A stretch of 32,634 bases of DNA from Rhodobiaceae bacterium (GTDB lineage Bacteria; Pseudomonadota; Alphaproteobacteria; Rhizobiales; JANQQB01), in contig JANQQB010000354.1 of the NCBI GenBank assembly GCA_028285165.1, forward strand, positions 1 through 32,634, written 5' to 3'. Position 1 is the stretch's first letter. Every line of letters starts with the position of its first letter. The notes below the pieces were generated by a model. The model saw only the letters and a program-made list of their open reading frames with translations. It ran no database searches and was not told where the DNA came from. Below, piece after piece: positions 16,858 to 25,039 of the stretch. Made by a program: the position numbers and the translations under genes.

Positions 16858-17808
16858 TCAATCGCTGTCGCCGGCGACTGCGCCGTGCTGCCGGCCGAAA
16901 TCCGGTTCGGCGGTCTCCTGGCCGGCTTCGATAATGCCCCGGCGGATCGTCCGTGTTCGGGTGAACAGGTCGAACAAGGCGTCGCCGTCGTTCCAGCGGA
17001 TCGCCCGCTGAAGCGAAATCAGATCCTCGTTGAACCGCGCGAGCATTTCCAGGACGGCATCCTTGTTGTTGAGAAAGACGTCGCGCCACATGGTCGGGTC
17101 CGACGCGGCGATGCGCGTAAAGTCCCGAAAGCCGCCCGCAGAGAATTTCATGACTTCCGATCGGGTGATGCTTTCCAAATCGGCCGCCGTGCCGACGATG
17201 TTGTAGGCGATCAGGTGCGGTACGTGGCTGGTAATGGCGAGCACCAGATCGTGGTGCTTGGTGTCCATGATGTCGACATCTGACCCCAGCCGTTCCCAGA
17301 ATGCCCGGAGCCGCGCCAAATGGTGCGGATCGGTGCCGTCAGACGGCGTCAGGATGCACCAGCGTTGTTCGAAGAGCTCGGCAAAGCCGGCATGCGGTCC
17401 GGATTGTTCCGTACCCGCAACCGGGTGGCCGCCGATAAAATGCACGCCGTCCGGCATGTGTGGCGAGACCGCCTTGTGCACCGCATCCTTGACCGAGCCG
17501 ACGTCGCTCACCAGGGTTCCAGGGTGAAGATTGCGGCTGATCGCTTCCGCAACGGCACCGCTCGCGCCGACCGGAACGCAGAGAATGACGAGGTCGGCGC
17601 CGGAAACGGCTTCTGCCGGATCGGTGAAATAGACGTCACCAAGCCCGAGCTTTTCAGCCTGCCGGACTACATCCGGCGCCGCATCGGCGAGTGCCAGCGA
17701 GCCGACGGCGCCGGTCTTGCGAACGGCATGGGCAAGCGAGGATCCGAGCAGGCCGATGCCGATGATGGCGAGGCGCTCAAACAGGGGGGCGGGCTGGGTT
17801 TCCGGCAT
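16858..17808 (-). CDS. tyrA: Prephenate/arogenate (cyclohexadienyl) dehydrogenase
   Basis: A 316-residue NAD(P)-dependent dehydrogenase of tyrosine synthesis that oxidatively decarboxylates prephenate and/or arogenate. The Rossmann start is LAIIGIGLLGSSLA (residues about 13-26). Then come ILCVPVGASGAV, SDVGSVKDAV, the catalytic-region HFIGGHPVAGTEQSG (about 122-137) and SHVPHLIAYNIV. It lacks a chorismate mutase domain and an ACT domain, so it is the stand-alone TyrA/TyrC type; substrate preference cannot be read. It lies 50 bp downstream of hisC on the same strand. This pairing with an aminotransferase often accompanies aromatic amino acid synthesis, so hisC and tyrA are likely co-transcribed. 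Confidence 0.95.
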   Translation of the reverse strand: MPETQPAPLFERLAIIGIGLLGSSLAHAVRKTGAVGSLALADAAPDVVRQAEKLGLGDVYFTDPAEAVSGADLVILCVPVGASGAVAEAISRNLHPGTLVSDVGSVKDAVHKAVSPHMPDGVHFIGGHPVAGTEQSGPHAGFAELFEQRWCILTPSDGTDPHHLARLRAFWERLGSDVDIMDTKHHDLVLAITSHVPHLIAYNIVGTAADLESITRSEVMKFSAGGFRDFTRIAASDPTMWRDVFLNNKDAVLEMLARFNEDLISLQRAIRWNDGDALFDLFTRTRTIRRGIIEAGQETAEPDFGRQHGAVAGDSD

Positions 17809-17858
17809 GGTCGCCTCTTTCTTCTCCCGAAGGACGACGCAACACGCCGGCCCGGGTT

Positions 17859-18962
17859 TCAGGCTTTTTCGAGAAACGATCGGAGCGCATCGATAACCGC
17901 TTCGTTGGCTTCGTCTGTTCCGATCGACATGCGCAGGCTGTTGGGAAATCCATAATTCTCCACCCGCCTGACAACGATACCGCGGTCGAGCAGATAGGCG
18001 TCCGCATCCGGCGCGCGCTTGCCGTCGACATCAGGCAGGTGGATGAGAATGAAATTGCCGACGCTGGGCGTTACGCCGAGCCCAAGCGCGGTCAGGCGTT
18101 CGGTCAGCTCGGGCAGCCACTTTTCATTGTGCGCAACGGCGTTTTCCAGGAAGTCCCGGTCGCGGATCGCGGCAATGCCGGCCGCGATCGCCGGCCCCGT
18201 CACGTTGAAGGGGCCGCGCACGCGGTTCAGCGCGTCGATGACGTGATCCGGTCCGTAGCACCATCCAAGACGCAGATTGGCAAGGCCGTAGATCTTGGAA
18301 AAGGTCCGGGTCATCACGACGTTTTGCGATGTCGACACCAGTTCGATGCCGCTTTCGTAATCGTTTCGGCGGACATATTCCGCATAGGCCGCGTCGATCA
18401 CCAGAAGCACGTTCGGCGGAAGAGCCGCATGCAGCCGCCGGACCTCGTCGAACGGCAAATAGGTTCCGGTCGGATTGTTTGGGTTGGCAAGGAAAACCAG
18501 CCGTGTCCGGTCGGTGACAGCGGACAGCATGGTATCGACATCCGCCTTGAGGTCGGTTTCCGGCACGATCACCGGCTTGGCGCCGGCCGCCAGCACGGCG
18601 ATCCGGTAGACGAGAAAGGCATGTTCGGTAAAGACAGCCTCGTCGCCGGGTGCCAGATAGGTGTTGGCCAGAAGCGCCAGCAATTCGTCGGAGCCGTTGC
18701 CGCAGACAAGGTTGGCCGGATTGAGACCGTGGACCGACGCGATCGCCTCACGAAGTGCCACGGCGCCGCCGTCCGGATAGAGTTCGAGCGCTGCTGCGTT
18801 GTCACGATAGGCCTCAATGGCGGCATGGCTGGCGCCGAGCGGCGTCTCGTTGGAGGACAGCTTGAACAGGCGGCTGCCGCCCGATGCCTTGGACTTTCCG
18901 GGAACATAGGCGGCAATGTCCAGAACGCCGGGCTTCGGCTCGGGGCGAGTACGGTCGATCAT
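17859..18962 (-). CDS. hisC: Histidinol-phosphate aminotransferase (possibly also aromatic aminotransferase)
   Basis: A 367-residue fold-type I PLP aminotransferase. LSSNETPLG (about 31-39), the [12 protein letters not shown] block, DAAYAEY and the PLP lysine in [17 protein letters not shown] are all present, with [16 protein letters not shown] at the end. HisC converts imidazole-acetol phosphate to histidinol phosphate. Because the partner gene is tyrA and no other his genes are nearby, this copy may act mainly as a prephenate or aromatic aminotransferase, a role known for some HisC homologues. The ATG at 18962 gives [22 protein letters not shown], a normal N-terminus. The 274 bp upstream are non-coding and hold an 18-bp palindrome. 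Confidence 0.93.
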   Translation of the reverse strand: MIDRTRPEPKPGVLDIAAYVPGKSKASGGSRLFKLSSNETPLGASHAAIEAYRDNAAALELYPDGGAVALREAIASVHGLNPANLVCGNGSDELLALLANTYLAPGDEAVFTEHAFLVYRIAVLAAGAKPVIVPETDLKADVDTMLSAVTDRTRLVFLANPNNPTGTYLPFDEVRRLHAALPPNVLLVIDAAYAEYVRRNDYESGIELVSTSQNVVMTRTFSKIYGLANLRLGWCYGPDHVIDALNRVRGPFNVTGPAIAAGIAAIRDRDFLENAVAHNEKWLPELTERLTALGLGVTPSVGNFILIHLPDVDGKRAPDADAYLLDRGIVVRRVENYGFPNSLRMSIGTDEANEAVIDALRSFLEKA

Positions 18963-19068
18963 GATGGTAACTCTTGAAGGCGTGAGGGATTGGCGTGGGC
19001 AGTCGGGGACGGGTCAGGTCCGGTAATATCGATAGGCCCGGGTATGCGAGCCCGCGACGACATGACGA

Positions 19069-19086
19069 TGGCCCGCATGCGGGCCA
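19069..19086. repeat. Perfect 18-bp palindrome between hisC and the GDSL gene
   Basis: TGGCCCGCATGCGGGCCA is a perfect dyad with no spacer, in the 274-bp gap between the start of hisC and the stop of the GDSL hydrolase gene, both on the minus strand. As RNA it could form a stem of seven pairs with a 4-nt loop and act as a terminator for the GDSL transcript, although there is no T-run after it on either strand. As DNA it could be an operator for hisC-tyrA, about 110 bp before the hisC start. Nothing else in this gap looks like a gene. Confidence 0.55.
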
Positions 19087-19236
19087 AGGGCCGGCACTGA
19101 GCCGTCAGCTGTCGAGTTTGCGGGCCGAAGCACAATCATGGAAGTCGCCAAAACATCGGAGTCCGGAACCGGTGCGGGCCGGATCGGCCTGTCTTACGCA
19201 ACATCGGTGCAAAATGCAAAGGCTTCGTCGAACCGG

Positions 19237-19911
19237 TCATCGATCCGCGATGTGGGCTGTCGTTCGTTCGGCAACCAGATCCTTCAGGAGTGCCCGCCAT
19301 CCGTCCCATCGCGCGATCAGATCAGCCAGACGTCGATATCCGGCGGCATCCGGATGTACTCCATCGGCAAGGGTGGCCAGCCATGCCGGATCGCCATGCA
19401 GGAGCTCGAAAAGGTCCAGGTAGGGCACGGAGAGTTCGGCGGCGAGTTCTGAATAGGCGGCATTGTACGCGGCAATACGGCTGTTCAGCTTGCGACGCAG
19501 CTGTCCCGTCGCAGCCCGGCTTGGCTGCGAGGCCTCATCGATCGGCGTCGGGCCGATCCAGGCGATTGCAGCGTTTCGGCCCGCCGTCGACATGATGTTC
19601 TCGGCGGCGTCGAGGGAGGCTTCCACGGAAAGGCGCGGCGCACCGTCCTCTTCAAGTGTCGCGTCGTTGAGACCGAAGCCGAAGAGAACCGCGCGCCCGA
19701 GGCCGGCCGGAACGCGCCGATCGACCTCCGTTTGCCAGCGGTCGAGAATGTCCGCCGCGGTTTCGCCGTTGACGCCGAGATTGTAGGTCATGACATCAAT
19801 GGCCTGGAGTCCGGCATCCCGCGACAGCAAGCCGACCCAGCCGCCGAACCGGTGATCCCCCTTGCCGGCGACCACGCTGTCTCCGACCGCACAGAGCACC
19901 CGGGCGTTCAT
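19237..19911 (-). CDS. SGNH/GDSL-family hydrolase
   Basis: A 224-residue soluble esterase/lipase-type hydrolase with no signal peptide. The four SGNH blocks are visible: block I AVGDSVVAG with nucleophile Ser12, block II LGVNGET with Gly46, block III GFGLND with Asn82, and block V DGVHPDAAGY with Asp183 and His186. It would hydrolyse an ester, perhaps removing acyl or acetyl groups from a carbohydrate. It starts at the ATG at 19911, which overlaps the GntR regulator stop (ATGA), so it is co-translated with the regulator. The open frame upstream of 19911 is only the regulator's shadow. That placement suggests a role in making or destroying the inducer or substrate of the adjacent catabolic cluster, which is an inference. 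Confidence 0.88.
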   Translation of the reverse strand: MNARVLCAVGDSVVAGKGDHRFGGWVGLLSRDAGLQAIDVMTYNLGVNGETAADILDRWQTEVDRRVPAGLGRAVLFGFGLNDATLEEDGAPRLSVEASLDAAENIMSTAGRNAAIAWIGPTPIDEASQPSRAATGQLRRKLNSRIAAYNAAYSELAAELSVPYLDLFELLHGDPAWLATLADGVHPDAAGYRRLADLIARWDGWRALLKDLVAERTTAHIADR

Positions 19912-20597
19912 GCCGGCGAAGCGGACGGTCCCGCATCCCAGCCAGCGCTGCGGACCTGCAGATAGATCCGCTTGGAGTGCTGGATATGGTCGACGACGAG
20001 CGCTGTCAGCGCGGCCCGATCGGCTGACCGAAGGGCCTCGATCATGGCCCAATGCTCGCGGCGCAAGGTCTCCAGCAGCTCGGCATCGACCATCGGATAG
20101 AGGCGCATGGCGCGCGACAGATAGGCGTAATGCGCGATCGCTTCCGACAGGACCGCATTGCCGCAGGCATCGAAAAAGCGCGCGTGGAACGCTTCGTTGG
20201 CGGCATCGATGCGCCGCGGATCGCGCGCGGCGACGGCGGCGTCGTGACGGCCTTGCAGCACTTCAAGATCGGCCAGAAGCGCCGGCTCCGGCGGCAATCG
20301 GATGCGTTCGGCGGCGCGGCGTTGCAGGACCTCGCGTATCTCGGCGATTTCTTCCACTTCCTTGGCCGTGAAGTCGCGCACCATGGCGCCCCGGTTCGGG
20401 ATGCGCACGACGATACCCATGCGCTGCAATTCCGTCAGGGCGTGGCGCACTACGTGGCGTTTGGCGCGAAAGCGCTGGATGAGGTCGTCTTCCACCAGGC
20501 GTTCGCGCGGCCGCAAGCCGCCGAACAGGATTTCGAATTCCAGGCTGCGGACAATCTCGTCCGCGGTAATGTCCTTGTCGATCGCCTTGGTCGCCAT
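19908..20597 (-). CDS. GntR-family transcriptional regulator, FadR/FCD subfamily
   Basis: A 229-residue repressor-type regulator. The N-terminal winged helix (about 8-75) has FGGLRPRERLVEDDLIQRF and HVVRHALTELQRMGIVVRIPNRGAMV. The C-terminal all-helical FCD domain (about 80-220) carries the usual metal/effector histidines in FHARFF, RREHWAM and VDHIQHSKR. FCD regulators usually sense organic acids or sugar acids. The ATG at 20597 (MATKAIDKDITADEI) has AGGA about 9 bp upstream; the open frame extends to 20906, but that part lies in the promoter region and antisense to the binding-protein gene. It is divergent from the ABC transporter and most likely controls it and itself. It is followed by the GDSL hydrolase in an ATGA overlap. 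Confidence 0.93.
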   Translation of the reverse strand: MATKAIDKDITADEIVRSLEFEILFGGLRPRERLVEDDLIQRFRAKRHVVRHALTELQRMGIVVRIPNRGAMVRDFTAKEVEEIAEIREVLQRRAAERIRLPPEPALLADLEVLQGRHDAAVAARDPRRIDAANEAFHARFFDACGNAVLSEAIAHYAYLSRAMRLYPMVDAELLETLRREHWAMIEALRSADRAALTALVVDHIQHSKRIYLQVRSAGWDAGPSASPA

Positions 20598-20671
20598 ACG
20601 GCCGGTCCTGGTCGGAGTCTTCCGCTCTTGTAACGCCTGCGGACGGGAAACTGAATAGGCAACAAGAATAC

Positions 20672-20690
20672 CAATAAGATTATTGATAAT
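20672..20690. promoter_or_regulatory. Nested palindromes, candidate GntR operator
   Basis: Two overlapping dyads lie in an unusually AT-rich patch between the divergent GntR and ABC genes. CAATAA-GA-TTATTG is at 20672-20685 and ATTAT-TG-ATAAT is at 20679-20690. They end 4 bp before the candidate -35 of the transporter promoter. On the other strand a TATAAT lies at 20701-20706, so the dyads would fall in the early transcribed region of the GntR gene. This position suits a repressor that shuts both promoters. No known consensus is claimed. Confidence 0.5.
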
Positions 20691-20694
20691 TTTG

Positions 20695-20723
20695 TTGACG
20701 ATTATAAGGCCCTCCTCTAGCGT
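20695..20723 (+). promoter_or_regulatory. Candidate promoter for the ABC transporter operon
   Basis: A TTGACG -35 at 20695-20700 is followed after exactly 17 bp by TAGCGT at 20718-20723, a weak -10 (three of six consensus bases). It lies about 75 bp before the binding-protein start and directly beside the nested palindromes. A weak -10 would fit a regulated promoter. Confidence 0.4.
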
Positions 20724-20798
20724 CCCCCCTGTTCCGTGAGAAAACAGTCGAAAAGGCCCGAATCCGCGGGGCACTTTCGTCAGAACCGGGAGGAACCC

Positions 20799-22076
20799 AT
20801 GAAGAAGTCCGTCAAGACGGCCTTGGCTACGGTTGCGATCGCTCTGTGGTCGACGGTCGGAACAACCAAGGCTGACGACGTCAAGGAACTGACGCTGTGG
20901 AGCCATTGGTCGGCCGAAGTGCCGAAACGCTCCTTTGTCGAGGCCGCGATCACCGAGTTCGAACAGGCCAATCCGGGCGTCAGGATCAAGGCGACCTGGT
21001 ACGAGAAGAACGCCCTGTACGCAGCCCTGAAAACCGCGCTCCGGGCCGGTCAGGCGCCTGATATCTTCTATGCCGAGCCGGATCAGGTCGAATACATGGA
21101 CAACGGGTTCCTTTTGGACCTGTCGGACCTGAACTGGGACGCCGTCGAACCCTGGGCGCGCCAGGCCTGGACCTATCAGGGCAAGCCCTACGGCCTGCCG
21201 CTGGAAGCCTGGACCGTGGAACTCTATTACAACAAGGACAAACTCGCCGACCTCGGCATCACCTTGCCGGATTCCCTGCAGCTTTCACCGGATGCTTTCA
21301 TGGCAATGGTCAAGGCGGCCGGCGAAAAGGGCGTGACGCCGATGGCGCTCGGCGTGGGAGACCGGCCGTTCCCGGGCGCGCATCTCAGCCATGAGGCTCT
21401 CCTCAAGAAGCTCGGCGTTGAAGACTACGGCAAGTTGCTGGCCGGTGAGCTGCCATGGTCCGATCCCCGGGTCGTGGAGACGCTCACGTGGGTGCGTTCG
21501 CTGGTCGATGCCGGCTTGCTGCCGAAAACCTTCACGACCATGAAGCTGACCGAGGCGCATATCTACTTCCATACCAATCCGGGTGCGCTGATGTTCCTGA
21601 ACGGCAGCTGGTATACGTCGCGGGCGTTCAACACGCCGGACAAGGGCGGTCAGCCCGAGGGTTTTCCGCTCGGCATCATGCAGTTTCCGGAAGTGCCCGG
21701 CGCGGCCTGCAATGCCTGCCGCACGATCGCGGTCGGTGGCAGCTACGTGGCCAATTCCGACACCGAGTACCGGGATGAAGTCATGGCCTTCTTCGACACA
21801 TTCCTGCGGCCGGAAGTCGGCAATCGCTGGCTCGACAACGTCAAGGTCCAGACCGGTATCAAGGCCGATCCGTCAAAGATGTCGGACGCCCGCGCGGCGG
21901 ACTATTTCAGCATGATCGCCAGGACCAATGCCGGTGCGGACTACTTCTTCGGCATTCCGATCCAGGTTATGACGGGCAAGCCGAAGGAAGTGTTCACCCA
22001 GGTGATCAACAACGCCTTGCCCGGAGCCAGCATCAGCGTCGAGGATGCCGTCAGCCAGATGGACGCTGCCTACTAG
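20799..22076 (+). CDS. Sugar-type ABC transporter, periplasmic substrate-binding protein
   Basis: A 425-residue family 1 extracellular solute-binding protein (MalE/UgpB-like). The signal peptide spans about residues 1-25 (KKSVKTALATVAIALWS, cleavage near TKA/DD). The mature start ELTLWSHWS, then the FEQANPGVRIKATWYEKNALYAALKTALRAGQAPDIFYAEPDQ block and the LEAWTVELYYNKDKLADLGI hinge, are typical for carbohydrate-binding members. A CNACRT segment with two cysteines near residue 308 may form a disulfide. The ATG at 20799 has a strong GGGAGGAA upstream. It heads the transporter operon, and a strong stem-loop follows its stop before the permease genes. The ligand cannot be read from sequence; the family handles sugars, oligosaccharides, polyols and glycerol-phosphate. 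Confidence 0.94.
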   Translation: MKKSVKTALATVAIALWSTVGTTKADDVKELTLWSHWSAEVPKRSFVEAAITEFEQANPGVRIKATWYEKNALYAALKTALRAGQAPDIFYAEPDQVEYMDNGFLLDLSDLNWDAVEPWARQAWTYQGKPYGLPLEAWTVELYYNKDKLADLGITLPDSLQLSPDAFMAMVKAAGEKGVTPMALGVGDRPFPGAHLSHEALLKKLGVEDYGKLLAGELPWSDPRVVETLTWVRSLVDAGLLPKTFTTMKLTEAHIYFHTNPGALMFLNGSWYTSRAFNTPDKGGQPEGFPLGIMQFPEVPGAACNACRTIAVGGSYVANSDTEYRDEVMAFFDTFLRPEVGNRWLDNVKVQTGIKADPSKMSDARAADYFSMIARTNAGADYFFGIPIQVMTGKPKEVFTQVINNALPGASISVEDAVSQMDAAY

Positions 22077-22097
22077 CCGGAGGCATGCAAAGCCCGC

Positions 22098-22126
22098 GCA
22101 TCGCGCCCGGATCGTCGGCGCGATGC
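22098..22126 (+). other. Strong stem-loop between binding-protein and permease genes
   Basis: Arms GCATCGCGCC (22098-22107) and GGCGCGATGC (22117-22126) are perfect complements around a 9-nt loop. The hairpin starts 21 bp after the binding-protein stop and ends 43 bp before the first permease start, with no T-run behind it. Such intercistronic stem-loops in ABC operons commonly stabilise the upstream message or partly terminate, giving more binding protein than permease. Confidence 0.7.
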
Positions 22127-22169
22127 CGGCAACGTGCGGACCTGTCCGATTCATGGGAATTGCGCGACC

Positions 22170-23063
22170 ATGCGAAGCGACGGACTGAAACCGCCCTGGG
22201 GCACGATCAGCGGATTCCTGCTGCCCGCGCTCCTCGTCTACGCGGCGCTGACGGCCTATCCCGCCTTCCGCACGCTGTGGAACAGCTTCCACACGGTGCT
22301 GCCGCGCCGCGAGACCTATGTCGGTCTGGCGAACTACGCCGAACTGGCTGGAGACGAGATCTTCTGGACGGCGGTTCGCAACACCTTCATCTGGTCCGTG
22401 GCATCGCCGATCATCGAAGTCACCATCGCGACGCTCCTGGCGCTTGCGCTTTATGCACGCATTCCCGGCGCGCGGTTCTTTCGGGTCGCCTGGTTCACGC
22501 CCGTGCTGATGTCCTACATCGTGGTCGGCATCCTGTGGATGTGGATCTACAATTACGATTGGGGTCCGGTGAATTCCGGTTTGCGGCTGATCGGTCTTGG
22601 CGATTGGACACGACCCTGGCTCGGCGATCCCGATACCGCGCTGCCCGCCCTGATCGTCGTGACAAGCTGGATGTGGGTCGGCTTCAACATGGTGGTCATG
22701 CTGGCCGCGTTGCATTCCCTGCCGACCGAAGTGTTGGAGGCCGCCGAACTGGACAATTGCGGATGGGGTGAGAAGCTCGTCTTCATCATCCTGCCGATGG
22801 TACGGGCAACGCTGCTCAATCTCGTCGTGCTGTCCTTCATCGGCAAGATGAAGATCTTCGATCTCGTTTGGATAACCACCAAAGGCAATCCGCTCTGGTC
22901 GACGGAAACGGTGTCGACCTACGTCTACAAGCGCGCCTTCGAATGGTCGACCTTTGATCTCGGTTATCCGTCGACGATCGCAGCCGTCTGGTTCGTGATC
23001 GTGATGGCCGCGGTCCTGATCCTCACGCGGCTCTTCCGATCCCGCCAGCGTCTGGAATATTGA
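22170..23063 (+). CDS. Sugar ABC transporter permease, MalF/UgpA type
   Basis: A 297-residue inner-membrane permease with about six transmembrane segments, beginning with ISGFLLPALLVYAALTAYPAF (about 13-33). The cytoplasmic EAA loop that contacts the ATPase is EAAELDNCGWGEKLVFIILP (about 191-210), and the remaining helices run to FVIVMAAVLILTRLF. I chose the ATG at 22170, which has GGGAAT about 10 bp upstream. A GTG at 22134 would add twelve residues (MRTCPIHGNCAT) without a ribosome site. The next permease gene starts 7 bp after its stop, so the two are co-translated partners forming the heterodimeric channel. Confidence 0.93.
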   Translation: MRSDGLKPPWGTISGFLLPALLVYAALTAYPAFRTLWNSFHTVLPRRETYVGLANYAELAGDEIFWTAVRNTFIWSVASPIIEVTIATLLALALYARIPGARFFRVAWFTPVLMSYIVVGILWMWIYNYDWGPVNSGLRLIGLGDWTRPWLGDPDTALPALIVVTSWMWVGFNMVVMLAALHSLPTEVLEAAELDNCGWGEKLVFIILPMVRATLLNLVVLSFIGKMKIFDLVWITTKGNPLWSTETVSTYVYKRAFEWSTFDLGYPSTIAAVWFVIVMAAVLILTRLFRSRQRLEY

Positions 23064-23070
23064 GCCGGCT

Positions 23071-23889
23071 ATGCGCGCCCTGAACCAATCGATCCTGCTC
23101 CTGCTTCTGTGCGCCTATACCGCATTTGCGGCCGGACCGTTCGTCTGGGCGGCGATGCTGTCGCTGCGCACGACGAGCGAAATCCATCTCGACCACTTCG
23201 CCTTTCCCGACCCGGTTCATTGGGACAAGTACCCCGCCGCCTGGTTCGATTCCAACTACGCGACCTATTTCGCCAATTCGGCCCAGGTCGTCACCACCGC
23301 GGTCGTGCTCGTTACCCTGATCGGCGCGATGGCGGCCTATTGCCTGGCGCGCTATCGGTTCCGCCTCAACCGGGTCATCTATTTCGTGCTGTTCTCGACG
23401 ATCATCTTCCCGCCTCAGATCATCGTCATTTCGCTGTTCCAGATCCTGGTCAGTTACGGGCTCTACAACACCAAGGTCGGGCTGATCCTGGTCTATGTGT
23501 CGTTGCAATTGCCGCTCACCGTCTACATCCTGGAAAGCTTCTTTTCGCGCATGCCGGCGGATCTGTTCGATGCGGCGCGTATCGACGGCTATTCCGACTG
23601 GTCGATTTTCTGGACCGTCGCGTTCCCGATCGCTCTGCCGGCGCTCGCCACGACCGTCATCCTGAACTTCATTCTGTTGTGGAATGAGTTCCTGTTCGCG
23701 GTCGTGCTGATTACCGACGACGCGAACCGGACCCTGCCGCTCGGAATACAGCGCTTCATCGGCGATACCCAGGAAGATATCGGCATGATCGCGACCGGGC
23801 TGATGATCGCGATTCTGCCGGTGATCGCGCTCTATGCGGTTTTTTCCGAACGCCTGATCCAGGGCATGACGGCCGGTGCCGTCAAATGA
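23071..23889 (+). CDS. Sugar ABC transporter permease, MalG/UgpE type
   Basis: A 272-residue second permease with about six transmembrane helices. It opens with an uncleaved hydrophobic segment (SILLLLLCAYTAFAAGPFVW), followed by the usual periplasmic stretch SLRTTSEIHLDHFAFPDPVHWDKY. The core domain starts at FANSAQVVTTAVVLVTLIGAMAAYCLARY. The EAA loop is DAARIDGYSDWSIFWTVAFPI (about 169-189), and the C-terminus ends in ERLIQGMTAGAVK, a family hallmark. Spacing of 7 bp from the first permease and 22 bp to the ATPase start fits one operon. Confidence 0.94.
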   Translation: MRALNQSILLLLLCAYTAFAAGPFVWAAMLSLRTTSEIHLDHFAFPDPVHWDKYPAAWFDSNYATYFANSAQVVTTAVVLVTLIGAMAAYCLARYRFRLNRVIYFVLFSTIIFPPQIIVISLFQILVSYGLYNTKVGLILVYVSLQLPLTVYILESFFSRMPADLFDAARIDGYSDWSIFWTVAFPIALPALATTVILNFILLWNEFLFAVVLITDDANRTLPLGIQRFIGDTQEDIGMIATGLMIAILPVIALYAVFSERLIQGMTAGAVK

Positions 23890-23911
23890 AACCGACAGCA
23901 CGGACAGGCCC

Positions 23912-25039
23912 ATGGCAATCGTGACGCTCGACGGATTGACGAAACGCTACGATGCCGCGCATCCGCCGGCGGCCGACACGGTCAGCCTGGAGATCGCCGA
24001 CGGCGAGTTCATGGTGCTGCTCGGCCCCTCGGGGTGCGGCAAGACAACGACCCTGCGCATGATCGCGGGGCTGGAATCGATCTCGTCCGGCGTGCTGTCG
24101 ATCGACGGTCAGACAATGAACGATGTGCCGGCTAAGGACCGAGATATCGCCATGGTTTTCCAGTCCTACGCGCTTTACCCGCATATGAGCGTCCGGGACA
24201 ATCTCGGTTTCGGACTGAAACGGCGTCGGGTCCCACGCGATATCATCCGGCAGAAGGTCGACGCCGTCGCCGAGACGCTGAAGCTGTCGGCACTTCTGGA
24301 CCGGCGTCCGCATGCGCTTTCCGGCGGACAGCGCCAACGCGTGGCGCTCGGCCGCGCGATCGTGCGCGATCCCAAGGTCTTTCTGTTCGATGAACCGCTG
24401 TCGAACCTGGATGCCGCGCTCAGGGTCTCGACCCGTGCCGAAATCTCGGAACTGCACCGGCGTTTGCGATCAACCATGATCTACGTCACGCACGATCAGG
24501 TCGAGGCCATGACGATGGGCGGCAGGATATGCATCATGAACGAGGGCAAGGTGATGCAAGTCGGACGGCCGATGGACGTCTATCGGCGACCGGTCAATGC
24601 GTTCGTCGCCGGGTTTCTCGGCAATCCGCCAATGAACCTTATGCCGGCGCTCGCTACCGACGACCCGGCCGGGCGCGTGTTTCAGTGCGGCAACGATCTA
24701 CTTCGCGTGTCGGAAGCCAGGACCCCGGCCGTATCGGCCGGGCAGGCCTGTACGCTGGGGATCAGACCGGAACACGTAACGCTGCATGCCCTTCCGCACA
24801 GCAATTGTCACAGCGTTCCCGCCGACATAGTGCAAGTCGAACCGCTCGGGGCGGAAACCATCGTCACCGGGCAACTGGCCGGGCTTGAACGCCCGGTTCT
24901 GTCACGAGTTCCCGGCGAGGCGTCGGTGCAGCTCGGCGAGCGCTGCACGTTTCATTTCGACCTTTCAGCGCTGCACGTTTTTGATTCTGCGGGACAATCC
25001 CTGACCGCGCCGCATCTTCAGGAGGCCGAGAATGTCTGA
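23912..25039 (+). CDS. Sugar ABC transporter ATPase, UgpC/MalK type
   Basis: A 375-residue nucleotide-binding subunit that powers the importer. Walker A is GPSGCGKT (residues 38-45), then come VFQSYALYPHMSV (Q-loop), LSGGQRQRVALGRAI, Walker B VFLFDEPLSNLD and the switch THDQVEAMT. The C-terminal TOBE/OB regulatory domain (about 240-375) includes FLGNPPMNLMPA and TLGIRPEHVTLH. The ATG at 23912 has GGACAGG upstream; the in-frame GTG at 23876 would overlap the permease by 14 bp. The gene overlaps the RraA-like enzyme gene by 8 bp, tying transport to catabolism on one message. The subgroup serves sugars and related polyols. Confidence 0.95.
   Translation: MAIVTLDGLTKRYDAAHPPAADTVSLEIADGEFMVLLGPSGCGKTTTLRMIAGLESISSGVLSIDGQTMNDVPAKDRDIAMVFQSYALYPHMSVRDNLGFGLKRRRVPRDIIRQKVDAVAETLKLSALLDRRPHALSGGQRQRVALGRAIVRDPKVFLFDEPLSNLDAALRVSTRAEISELHRRLRSTMIYVTHDQVEAMTMGGRICIMNEGKVMQVGRPMDVYRRPVNAFVAGFLGNPPMNLMPALATDDPAGRVFQCGNDLLRVSEARTPAVSAGQACTLGIRPEHVTLHALPHSNCHSVPADIVQVEPLGAETIVTGQLAGLERPVLSRVPGEASVQLGERCTFHFDLSALHVFDSAGQSLTAPHLQEAENV

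Noticed and set aside
20598-20906. N-terminal extension of the GntR regulator
   Set aside because: It would cover the divergent promoter and the start of the binding-protein gene on the opposite strand; the winged helix begins properly from the ATG at 20597.
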